Below are positions 26,010-33,284 of a stretch of 64,000 bases of DNA, one piece after another. The stretch is from the NCBI GenBank assembly GCA_964497585.1, contig CAZCDS010000025.1:21790-85789 (forward strand). The letters run 5' to 3'. The DNA comes from CAZCDS01 sp964497585. GTDB lineage: Bacteria > Desulfobacterota > Desulfomonilia > Desulfomonilales > Desulfomonilaceae. Position numbers and translations under genes: made by a program. Position 1 is the first letter of the stretch. The number at the start of each line of letters is the position of its first letter. The notes below the pieces were generated by a model. That model saw nothing but the letters and a program-made list of their open reading frames with translations, searched no databases and was not told the origin of the DNA.

Positions 26010-26084
26010 TTCACGACTGTTTCCAGGGATCGTCCCGCATGTGGGTCTGCCCGCCACAGACTGGTTGACGTGCTTGGTTGGCAT

Positions 26085-26705
26085 TCAAGGGTGCCTCGCG
26101 TACTTTCTGAGTATTCCGATCACCACCCCCTGAACCTGGACATCCTCTTCGTCAAAGACCATGGGGTTGTATGCCGGGTTGGCGGGTTCGAGCCTAATCT
26201 TCTCACGATCTCTCCGGAATCTCTTGAGCGTCACGTCATTGCCCCGAATGAGTGCCACGACCATCTCGCCGTCTCGAGCAACGTCTCGTTTTTCCACGAT
26301 GACATAATCTCCGTCGAGCACATGATCCTCGATCATCGAATCTCCTTTGACCTGCAGGATGTAAGTCTCATTCCTCCCAATCATATCGGGTGGAACGCCA
26401 ATCGTCTCAACGTCCTCGATAGGCTCAATAGGCTCGCCGGCCGCAATGCGGCCTGCCAAAGGAATCTCAACCGCGACGGACGGCCGTTGCGCGTTGCTGG
26501 CAACGTCAAGGGACCGGTTTGCATTCCACTTCTTGGTGAGATATCCCTTCTCCACAAGATTCCTCACATGCACATGCACGGTGGAGGCCGCGGAGAGCCC
26601 TAGCCCATCAGCAATCTCCCCGTAGCTTGGGGCAAAGCCTTTCTCGTCTATGAACCCCCGGACGAAGTCAAGAACCACCTTCTGCTTCTTCGTGAGAGTG
26701 CGCAT
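26085..26705 (-). CDS. lexA: LexA repressor
   Basis: 206 residues; GGAGGTGG site. Winged helix-turn-helix (about 1-65): MRTLTKKQKVVLDFV, FAPSYGEIADGLGLSAASTVHVHVRNL. Self-cleavage site Ala89-Gly90 in RIAAGEPIEP; catalytic Ser123 in GDSMIEDHVLDGDYV and Lys161 in NDVTLKRF. RecA-stimulated self-cleavage lifts repression of the SOS genes; here the operon includes dinB. Promoter and a candidate operator lie at 26811-26838, so it probably represses itself. Confidence 0.96.
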   Translation of the reverse strand: MRTLTKKQKVVLDFVRGFIDEKGFAPSYGEIADGLGLSAASTVHVHVRNLVEKGYLTKKWNANRSLDVASNAQRPSVAVEIPLAGRIAAGEPIEPIEDVETIGVPPDMIGRNETYILQVKGDSMIEDHVLDGDYVIVEKRDVARDGEMVVALIRGNDVTLKRFRRDREKIRLEPANPAYNPMVFDEEDVQVQGVVIGILRKYARHP

Positions 26706-26810
26706 GACCCACCTCCTGATTCTATTCGGCAGCGACTTCTTGGCTCGGCGAATCGCTTACCCAGCATCCGAGCAGGTCCTGCAATCCCCCCGGGAGCCTA
26801 CCGTTCACTC

Positions 26811-26838
26811 ATAATATCGAATATAAGACGAACGTCAA
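26811..26838 (-). promoter_or_regulatory. lexA promoter with candidate LexA operator
   Basis: Read on the minus strand: TTGACG (26833-26838), 16-bp spacer, TATTAT (26811-26816). In the spacer lies GTTC-N7-ATTC (26819-26833), one base off the direct repeat GTTC-N7-GTTC that alphaproteobacterial LexA binds. A repressor there would block the polymerase. Confidence 0.6.
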
Positions 26839-26996
26839 GCGAAATTGAAACGACAGTCTCGAATCTGAGCGACCTAACTCGAAACAGCCGGCAACTCTCC
26901 TGATCTCCCCCAGCCTGGAACTTGCAACGCGCGATTGACAGCCTACAGCGGCTATGTTAGGAATATCAAGATGTTCCGTCTTTCCACGGAGGATTG

Positions 26997-27314
26997 GTGG
27001 GGATTTACCAGGTCATTGCTGCTGGCGCGGCCGCAGCCATGCTCCTCACGGGGTGCGGCGGTCGAATCGCGAAGACCGGCCACGCGAGAATCATCGGCGT
27101 GGGCTGCGGTGTGATGACGCTTCAGTATGCGGACGGAAAAAAGAAACTCAAGCGTATCGATCCGGACAACCTGCGTGCAGGGACCAAGATGGCGCTTGAG
27201 AACCTCGGCAAACCCGGCAAGTACGTTGAGACGACCCAGGGGAGTACGCTTACCTTTCCCTGCGGCGACACCATGAACTATTACGAGGACACGTACGAGC
27301 CCGAGGAGGAGTGA
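26997..27314 (+). CDS. Lipoprotein of unknown function
   Basis: About 105 residues from GTG 26997 (TTG one codon earlier is possible; GGAGG lies close upstream). Signal with lipobox LLTGCGG near residues 16-22, so the Cys becomes lipidated. The mature part is small and beta-like (ARIIGVGCGVMTLQYADGKKK), with two more cysteines and an acidic tail (EDTYEPEEE). Family not recognised. Divergent from lexA; 178 bp before fmdB. Confidence 0.65.
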   Translation: MGIYQVIAAGAAAAMLLTGCGGRIAKTGHARIIGVGCGVMTLQYADGKKKLKRIDPDNLRAGTKMALENLGKPGKYVETTQGSTLTFPCGDTMNYYEDTYEPEEE

Positions 27315-27492
27315 CACCCACAGTGGTTCAAGCAGGTGAGGGCAACCCCCACGCTGAGTGAACATATCAGTTGGGCCAGCGCACATCGCTTTGAGTCCCT
27401 AGAGCCGGGCTCACGGAATAAGAACCCTTGCATCTTTTTCCCTTGGGGCCCATCTATATAAGTAGAAGAGAGAGTCAGGAGGAATTCCCACT

Positions 27493-27720
27493 ATGCCCAT
27501 TTACGAATTCAAGTGCGGAAAATGCGGTGATTTTGAGAAGCTTGTTTTCGGGGATGACGAGGTTGTATGCCCCAGTTGCGGCGGCGCGGTCGAGCGACTG
27601 ATGTCCGCGTGCAATTTTAAGAGCGCCGGCGGCGGCGGAGATTTGAAGTCGGCGGCATCGAGCACGGGAGGCTCCTCCTGCAGCGGTTGTTCGGCGACAT
27701 CATGCGCCACGTGTCATTAG
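27493..27720 (+). CDS. FmdB-type zinc ribbon protein
   Basis: 75 residues; AGGAGGAA site. The FmdB domain is clear: MPIYEFKCGKCGDFEKLV followed by VVCPSCGGAVERLMS, giving a CxxC...CxxC zinc site. The tail is Gly/Ser-rich with an extra cluster of cysteines (SSCSGCSATSCATCH), which is common in this family. FmdB proteins are small regulators or metal-binding proteins of unproven role. Followed by a small gene on the same strand, 31 bp away. Confidence 0.85.
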   Translation: MPIYEFKCGKCGDFEKLVFGDDEVVCPSCGGAVERLMSACNFKSAGGGGDLKSAASSTGGSSCSGCSATSCATCH

Positions 27721-27751
27721 CGCGTGACGGGGAGTGAAAGGAGTTCTGAAT

Positions 27752-28177
27752 ATGGCCGACATGGAAAGTCCCCATCTGCGATTGCAGCAACAGATAGATT
27801 GCCAACTGGAAGTGAAGCCCCTTGAAGCCCTGAAGGCCTGGGAAAGCGAGGGCTGGAAAGAGCTGCCCGGAACCGACGCGGACGAGGCGCCCCTGAGGTA
27901 CATGGCTCTGGCGATTCTCGAGGCGATCGAGGAAAGGGCGGTCCGCCTCTCCTTGGACAAGGACCAGGGAGTCACCGTATTCGCGGAGAAGACGTACACG
28001 ATTCCCAAGGCACCGCCTGAATTTATCGCTCGAGGACTGGAAATTCTCAGGGAGATCACTGGTCTCGAGGTTCCCGCGGGACAGGGAACGCTCTCCCTGG
28101 GGATAAGGAATGACAGTATGGAACTCATCATTCAAAAACAGGGGGGCACCCACATCATCAATATACCCGGCGTGTGA
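27752..28177 (+). CDS. Conserved-looking cytoplasmic protein of unknown function
   Basis: 141 residues from ATG 27752, which has AGGAG at 8 bases; a frame from 27734 has no site. No signal peptide or membrane segment. It looks alpha/beta with a helical start (LRLQQQIDCQLEVKPLEALKAWES) and a strand-rich end (LSLGIRNDSMELIIQKQGGTHIINI). Likely cotranscribed with fmdB. I do not recognise the family. Confidence 0.65.
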   Translation: MADMESPHLRLQQQIDCQLEVKPLEALKAWESEGWKELPGTDADEAPLRYMALAILEAIEERAVRLSLDKDQGVTVFAEKTYTIPKAPPEFIARGLEILREITGLEVPAGQGTLSLGIRNDSMELIIQKQGGTHIINIPGV

Positions 28178-28676
28178 GAGCAACGGAGTCCCACCGAGTC
28201 GCGGCAGAGGTAAGAGTTCAGCGGGGAGGACTTTCTCGTACAAAGGCCCTCCTGGGAGCACCATAGGTGTCGAATCTTTCCCTCTCCGCCGAAACATATT
28301 GCAGAAAAGAGAATGAAGGACGGAGGGCTTGCAGATAGGCGGCCCGACTGACCCCGGATCGGAGTCCGGGCAGGCGCCGTGTTCGAGGCTCGCATGAAAA
28401 AAGCTGCATTCCTAAGTCGGCAGGAATGAAGGAAAGAAGAGGGGAATCCGAAGGCTTATGTTAACCTGTAGGTTCCAGCCCACTCCGAAAAAGCTCTTTA
28501 ATATCGGTCCGGCTGCGAGCTGTTTCGGAACAGGATCTTCAGCTACAGCTTATCCTCGTTGACATCAATTCTGACTTGTTGCCCCATTTCGGCAGGGTTA
28601 CCCGTGCACCTTTTTCTCCAATGTCTGGTATTGTTGTCCCGTAAACGATGACACTTGGGTATTCTCGGCGGTATCC
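28178..28676. other. Non-coding gap holding a hairpin repeat and an extra inverted repeat
   Basis: About 500 bases with no convincing gene. Contains repeat copy 3 (28211-28252) and, further on, a GC-rich inverted repeat CCCGGATCGGAGTCCGGG (28354-28371). I could not assign an RNA gene. Confidence 0.4.
28211..28252 (+). repeat. Dispersed intergenic hairpin repeat, copy 3
   Basis: TAAGAGTTCAGCGGGGAGGA, then CTTT, a loop, and CAAAGGCCCTCC. The arms GGGGAGGACTTT and AAAGGCCCTCC pair with small mismatches. Starts 34 bases after the stop of the preceding gene. Confidence 0.65.
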
Positions 28677-29177
28677 ATGAATTCCGACACAGAGCTTCGA
28701 GCAGAGCCGATGAGCGTCGAAGATGTCGACGACGTGCTCGCCATAGAACGCGTCTCGTTCCCTGCCCCGTGGACTCGAGAGATCTTCTTGCGCGAGATCT
28801 CGAACCGGAGCGGCAGAGCTATCGTATTCAGAATCGGTGCGGACCTCGTCGGGTATCTCTGCTATTGGATGGTGATGGATGAGGCTCATATTCACACGAT
28901 AGCCGTTCACCCGGATTACCGCAGAAGCGGTTACGGTAAAGCCATCATGAGCTATCTGGATTCGGCGTGCTTGCAGGGGGGGCTGAAGAAGATTATCCTC
29001 GAAGTGGCACGGAGAAACCTGACCGCAAGGAATCTCTACAAGCGATGCGGATTTCAATCCATCGGTTTCCGGAGGCGGTACTACACAAGCGTTAACGACG
29101 ACGCGCTCGTGATGCAAAAGGTCCTTGGATCCCAATCCATCCGATCACCGGCTTCGACCGGACGGGAGATGCCGTGA
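28677..29177 (+). CDS. rimI: Ribosomal-protein-alanine N-acetyltransferase-like GNAT protein
   Basis: 166 residues. GNAT fold in normal order: VEDVDDVLAIERVSFPAPWTREIFLREI, AHIHTIAVHPDYRRSGYGKAIM (acetyl-CoA pyrophosphate loop RRSGYG), ILEVARRNLTARNLYKRCGFQSIGFRRRYYT and DALVMQKVL. The FPAPWT and ARNLYKRCGF signatures are those of RimI, which acetylates the N-terminus of ribosomal protein S18. An alternative start is the Met at residue 12 (28710). Overlaps the next gene by 4 bases, so it is translationally coupled to pcm. Confidence 0.88.
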   Translation: MNSDTELRAEPMSVEDVDDVLAIERVSFPAPWTREIFLREISNRSGRAIVFRIGADLVGYLCYWMVMDEAHIHTIAVHPDYRRSGYGKAIMSYLDSACLQGGLKKIILEVARRNLTARNLYKRCGFQSIGFRRRYYTSVNDDALVMQKVLGSQSIRSPASTGREMP

Positions 29178-29953
29178 ACACGCACTCTTTCTTCAAAAGA
29201 CTGGTCGCAACCGTCGCCTGCTGCGCGGCCTTTGTTGTTGGGTATTCGGGGCTTGGCCTCCGAGCCGGGGAACCCCAGGACCTCAAGGCCGCCTTTTCCC
29301 AGCACAAAGCACAACGCGAGAAGATGGTCCGCACCCAGTTTCATGGCTTCGGCAGGACTGCAATCACCGACGAGCGAGTGATCAAAGCCATGCTCCGGGT
29401 ACCGCGTGACGCGTTCATTCCCGCCGCGGACAAGGCTCTTGCCTATGCCGACTCGCCTGTTCCCATCGGGTACGGACAGACCATATCTCAGCCCTACATC
29501 GTCGCCCTGATGACCCAGGTCCTGAAGCTGAAGCCTGGAATGAAAGTCCTCGAGATCGGGACGGGTTCCGGTTATCAGGCTGCCGTGCTTGCCGAAATCA
29601 CCCCGAAAGTCTACACGATCGAGATAATCGAGCCCTTGTACAAGCGGGCCAGCGCAATTCTGAAGGGGCTCGGATACGACACGGTTACCACACACCTCGG
29701 CGACGGGTACTACGGGCTGCCGGACGCCGCGCCCTTTGACTGCATCATCGTCACCTGCGCCGCGCTGCATATTCCCCCTCCGCTCTTCAAGCAGCTCAAG
29801 CCGGGAGGTCGAATGGTCATTCCGGTCGGCGGACGATTCGAGACCCAACGTCTGCTTCTCGTTTCAAAGGACGATCGGGGAAGACGCTCTTCCAAGACCC
29901 TTTTGCCGGTCCGTTTTGTTCCGTTGGTCCGGGGGGCTCCGCGGAAAGACTGA
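29174..29953 (+). CDS. pcm: Protein-L-isoaspartate O-methyltransferase with export signal
   Basis: 259 residues from GTG 29174, overlapping the rimI stop by 4 bases. Before the catalytic domain lies a basic, hydrophobic leader ending near GLRAGEPQ (~1-37) that looks like a signal peptide. Then MVRTQFHGFGRTAITDERVIKAMLRVPRDAFIP, PIGYGQTISQPYIVALM, VLEIGTGSGYQAAVLAE (AdoMet motif I) and LGDGYYGLPDAAPFDCIIVTCAA, all diagnostic of PIMT. It methylates damaged isoaspartyl residues for repair. If exported it would act in the periplasm, where AdoMet supply is unclear; a membrane-anchored form is an alternative. Confidence 0.93.
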   Translation: MNTHSFFKRLVATVACCAAFVVGYSGLGLRAGEPQDLKAAFSQHKAQREKMVRTQFHGFGRTAITDERVIKAMLRVPRDAFIPAADKALAYADSPVPIGYGQTISQPYIVALMTQVLKLKPGMKVLEIGTGSGYQAAVLAEITPKVYTIEIIEPLYKRASAILKGLGYDTVTTHLGDGYYGLPDAAPFDCIIVTCAALHIPPPLFKQLKPGGRMVIPVGGRFETQRLLLVSKDDRGRRSSKTLLPVRFVPLVRGAPRKD

Positions 29954-30117
29954 TACCTTCCGGCTAAAGAATCCATAACTGAGCGCGCCTTGATGCATTT
30001 CGCGGGGCGCGGCGCTTCGGCTAAAATGCGGACGCGGCAGTAAGCCCTTCATTCGCCAAGTTATTGACATCAAACTACTTTCGTGGTTCGTTGGGCGGTC
30101 AGGACAGAGGACTTGGT

Positions 30118-32592
30118 ATGATCAGGCGAACCTCAGGCATTCCACGGGGCCTGCTGCCCGCGGTCTTTTTCGTCTCGTTCGCGGCCATCGGTTGGCAGCT
30201 TGCTTTGATGCGCTGCCTCCTCATTGCACGGTACCACCACTTTTCCTTTCTCGTCATCAGTTGTGCCCTGCTGGGTTTCGGCGCGAGCGGCACGCTTCTT
30301 TCCCTTGTCAGGGACCGGGTTGACGGGCACTCACAATCCCTCTTTCGCTGGGGCCTTTTCGGTTTCGCTCTCTCCATGCCGCTGTGCTTCCGGCTCGGGG
30401 AAGCACTCCCCCTCAACGTGTACTTTCCCCCGTTGCTTATTGCGTCAACGCTCGGTTGGTGGGCCCTTTACTGGCTGGTCCAACTCGTTCCCTTTCTCCT
30501 GGCTGGAATGCTCATCGGCCTGGCGCTCATGACGCAAAAAGAAAAAGTCCACCTCGTCTACGGAAGCAACCTCGCGGGAAGTGCTGCCGGATCGCTCGGA
30601 GCTATCGTGCTCATGGGATTGGTTCCGGCTAACGGGCTCGTGATTCCCTTCAGCCTGACGGTTCTTGCGTCCGGGCTGTTTCTCGTTCGGGGCATGAAGC
30701 GCACACCGGCTGTCATCTATTCGACACTGACTGTCGCTGCATCAGTGGTGCTTGCCGCGGGCTTGGTCCTGGGGATCGACCGGATCTTTCCTCTGAAAAT
30801 CGACCAGTACAAGACGCTTGCGTACGTGCAGCGGCTTTCAGACCAGGGGAGCGCGACCAAGGTGCGGTCGTTGCACGGTCCCCGCGGTCGGATCGACCTT
30901 TACTCGAGCCCGCATTTCCATACGCTACTCTCCCTGGGTTCAACGGAGACGCCCCCCCAGATGGACATCCTCCTGCGGGACGGATTCCAGGTTGGTGTGC
31001 TCCCCTACGTCGGCACAAAAGATCACTCCGCGTTCCTCGAGAATATTCTGCCGGCGCTCCCCTACAAGCTCCTGAATCCGAAAAGCGTCCTTATCCTCGG
31101 TGCGAGTGGAGCGATCCAGGTTCGGCTCGCTGGCTTGAGCCCGGCTCGGTCGATCGTTCTCGTTCAGCCGGACGCCAACGTGATCAGGATGCTCAGGAAA
31201 CACCCAACCTGCCCTCTGAATGATCCCCGCATCGAGGTCATCAACACGGAACCGAGAGCGTTCGTCGATAAGACCACCAGGAAGTTCGACATCATCGAAC
31301 TCGCCGCACTCGAAGGGTTCTCTCCGGGGTCCGGTGGAATCGGCGGGCTCAGGGAAGACTACCTTGCAACGGTTGACGGATTCGAACGCTGCCTGGATGC
31401 ACTCACTGACCGCGGACTCGCGTGCACTGTCCGGGGGATTCAGGAACCGCCCCGGGACAATATCAAGCTCTTGGCCACCTGGATCGAGGCGCTGAGAAAC
31501 AGGGGAATCAAAAATCCCGGGAATTGTCTTCTCACAGCCAGGGATGAACTGGCGATGGCAATCCTGACAGGGTCCAAGCCACTCGCGCACGGGCTCGTTG
31601 AGCGATTCCTGCGAACCTGCAAGCACATGTCGCTGGATACGGATTGGTTTCCCGGAGTGTCCTCCGGCCAGACGAACCGGGTCCACGTCCTGCCGGGACC
31701 TCCGGGGAAGAAAGTCTCCTGGTATCACAACGCGCTGGAGCGACTCCTATCCAGGGACAATGAGAAGTTCTACCGAAACTGGATGTGGAACGTCAGGCCG
31801 GCACGCGACGACCGGCCGTTCTTCCACGATTTCTTCAGATGGGCCTCCCTTTCAAAACTCCGAGCCGCGTTCGGTCCGCTCTGGCCGGCACGCTCGGAGA
31901 TGGGATTTCTCGTGCTCATCCTGGCCCTTCTTTTCACTGCGACCGTTTCCCTTGTGCTGCTGGGCCTCCCGCTGGTCCTCTTTCGCGCTCGGACGCGCGC
32001 TGCTTCCGGCGTACGATCTGCCGCGGTATTGGCCTATTTCGGCGCGCTCGGTATGGGCTTCATGTTCCTGGAGATGAGCTTCATCCAGCTATTCACCCGG
32101 TTTCTCGGAGACCCCATACTGGCCGCCGCCCTCATCCTGGGCGGCTTTCTTTTGTTCGCCGGGGTCGGGAGCATGGGCCAGCCGCGATTGACCGGATCGG
32201 TTCCACGCGGGATCTTAGGGGTAACGGGGCTCATCGCGTGCCTGGTGGTGGCGGACGCGCTGATGTTTCCAATTCTCTTCCGGGAAACAGCTCTCCTTTC
32301 GGAGGCATGGAAGGCGGTACTGGGCCTCCTGATCATCGCTCCCCTGGCTATCCTCATGGGGAACCCGTTCCCCTGGGGCCTGGCAGTGCTCCACAGGAAA
32401 GATACGGGATCGATCCCGTTGGCCTGGGCGGTAAACGGGTTCGCGTCAGTGGTCTCGGCTTCCCTTGCCGTGATACTGGCGATGGTTTTCGGATTCAAGA
32501 TTATTGTCTGTGTTGCCGCTCTGCTCTACGTTTTCGCGGGTGGTGTTTCCTGTGTGCTCTGCACCAGCGACGAGTCCGCGCTGAAATCCTGA
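30118..32592 (+). CDS. Large membrane protein with degenerate spermidine-synthase-like domain
   Basis: 824 residues from ATG 30118, with AGAGGA 6 bases upstream (the frame is open from 30064). Seven or so helices occupy residues ~10-235, then a soluble alpha/beta domain (~270-560) resembling a methyltransferase/aminopropyltransferase fold: VLILGASGAIQVRLAGL, IVLVQPDANVIRMLRKH, DPRIEVINTEPRAFV, FDIIEL. The canonical GGGDG and Asp-rich catalytic motifs are absent. A second membrane block (~600-815) follows. This resembles large 'spermidine synthase-like' membrane proteins of unknown role. Not adjacent to the smaller, intact paralogue at 18484. Confidence 0.7.
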   Translation: MIRRTSGIPRGLLPAVFFVSFAAIGWQLALMRCLLIARYHHFSFLVISCALLGFGASGTLLSLVRDRVDGHSQSLFRWGLFGFALSMPLCFRLGEALPLNVYFPPLLIASTLGWWALYWLVQLVPFLLAGMLIGLALMTQKEKVHLVYGSNLAGSAAGSLGAIVLMGLVPANGLVIPFSLTVLASGLFLVRGMKRTPAVIYSTLTVAASVVLAAGLVLGIDRIFPLKIDQYKTLAYVQRLSDQGSATKVRSLHGPRGRIDLYSSPHFHTLLSLGSTETPPQMDILLRDGFQVGVLPYVGTKDHSAFLENILPALPYKLLNPKSVLILGASGAIQVRLAGLSPARSIVLVQPDANVIRMLRKHPTCPLNDPRIEVINTEPRAFVDKTTRKFDIIELAALEGFSPGSGGIGGLREDYLATVDGFERCLDALTDRGLACTVRGIQEPPRDNIKLLATWIEALRNRGIKNPGNCLLTARDELAMAILTGSKPLAHGLVERFLRTCKHMSLDTDWFPGVSSGQTNRVHVLPGPPGKKVSWYHNALERLLSRDNEKFYRNWMWNVRPARDDRPFFHDFFRWASLSKLRAAFGPLWPARSEMGFLVLILALLFTATVSLVLLGLPLVLFRARTRAASGVRSAAVLAYFGALGMGFMFLEMSFIQLFTRFLGDPILAAALILGGFLLFAGVGSMGQPRLTGSVPRGILGVTGLIACLVVADALMFPILFRETALLSEAWKAVLGLLIIAPLAILMGNPFPWGLAVLHRKDTGSIPLAWAVNGFASVVSASLAVILAMVFGFKIIVCVAALLYVFAGGVSCVLCTSDESALKS

Positions 32593-32649
32593 GAGCAGCC
32601 CTCCTTTGCTCATGTGGCTATTATCCAGCTCTTTTCTCATTTTAGTTCA

Positions 32650-32720
32650 TTCCATAGTTGAGGTAATCTGATATCCAGATTGTATTAACTAAAAAAATCA
32701 TTAAAGAAGATATAAAAATA
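32650..32720 (+). promoter_or_regulatory. AT-rich promoter-like region before a lipoprotein gene
   Basis: An AT-rich island after the large membrane gene. TTGAGG (32658-32663) with 17-bp spacer to TGTATT (32681-32686), and a second candidate TATAAA (32711-32716). Which box is used cannot be decided by eye. Confidence 0.3.
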
Positions 32721-32805
32721 CTTGTGCTCCCGGAGATCAACCGGTATAAGCTCATCCCCAGATTGGTGACCTTGCATCAACCCTTCTGTATCAGGGGTGT
32801 TTTAC

Positions 32806-33099
32806 ATGAAGGCTTTATCGGTTCTCGTCGCGGTGCTTTTCCTCTCTTTTCCCCTCTTCACTGCCTGCTCAACCCTCCGATCCGGAATCGCGGTGAAAGC
32901 CGCAGCGAGTTCCAAGAACGACTGGGCCGCGATCGCTTCGGAAGGAATGGAGCCCCGGGATGGGTGGGCCGCCCGGAACATCCCCGGATGGAAGGCGGTC
33001 TCGGATTTTATCCCGAAACCCACGGAAGCGAGAAAGCAATGGGACCGGTTGAAGAACCGAAAACGGTACCCATGGGCCGATGAATTCACCGGTGATTAA
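32806..33099 (+). CDS. Small lipoprotein of unknown function
   Basis: 97 residues from ATG 32806. Signal with lipobox LFTAC (Cys ~21). The mature part is basic and Trp-rich (SKNDWAAIASEGMEPRDGW, IPGWKAVSDFIPK, RKQWDRLKNRKRYPWADEF), which could be a membrane-surface or peptidoglycan contact. A possible decayed copy of the hairpin repeat lies just after it (33112-33148). Family not recognised. Confidence 0.6.
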   Translation: MKALSVLVAVLFLSFPLFTACSTLRSGIAVKAAASSKNDWAAIASEGMEPRDGWAARNIPGWKAVSDFIPKPTEARKQWDRLKNRKRYPWADEFTGD

Positions 33100-33181
33100 T
33101 TCGATTGCAGTGAGCGTTTCCCGGGAAGGCTTCCTTCGCCAAAATCCCATTTCCGGTCACTTTTCTGTCTCCGGCTGCGCC

Positions 33182-33209
33182 TTGACAGGCCGCTTCTCAT
33201 ACTGATAGA
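33182..33209 (+). promoter_or_regulatory. Candidate promoter for glucan phosphorylase
   Basis: TTGACA (33182-33187) with weak -10 choices GATAGA (33204-33209) or TAGACA (33206-33211). The -35 is perfect, the -10 is poor. Confidence 0.3.
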
Positions 33210-33284
33210 CATCAGTTATCCTGTACCTAGCAAATCGAGTCTTGTCGCGCATCTCCGAGGTGCGACCGCATAAAGGGGACTCCC

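Noticed and set aside
28354..28371. Small RNA gene at the CCCGGA/TCCGGG hairpin
   Set aside because: No promoter or terminator pair around it; isolated hairpin only.
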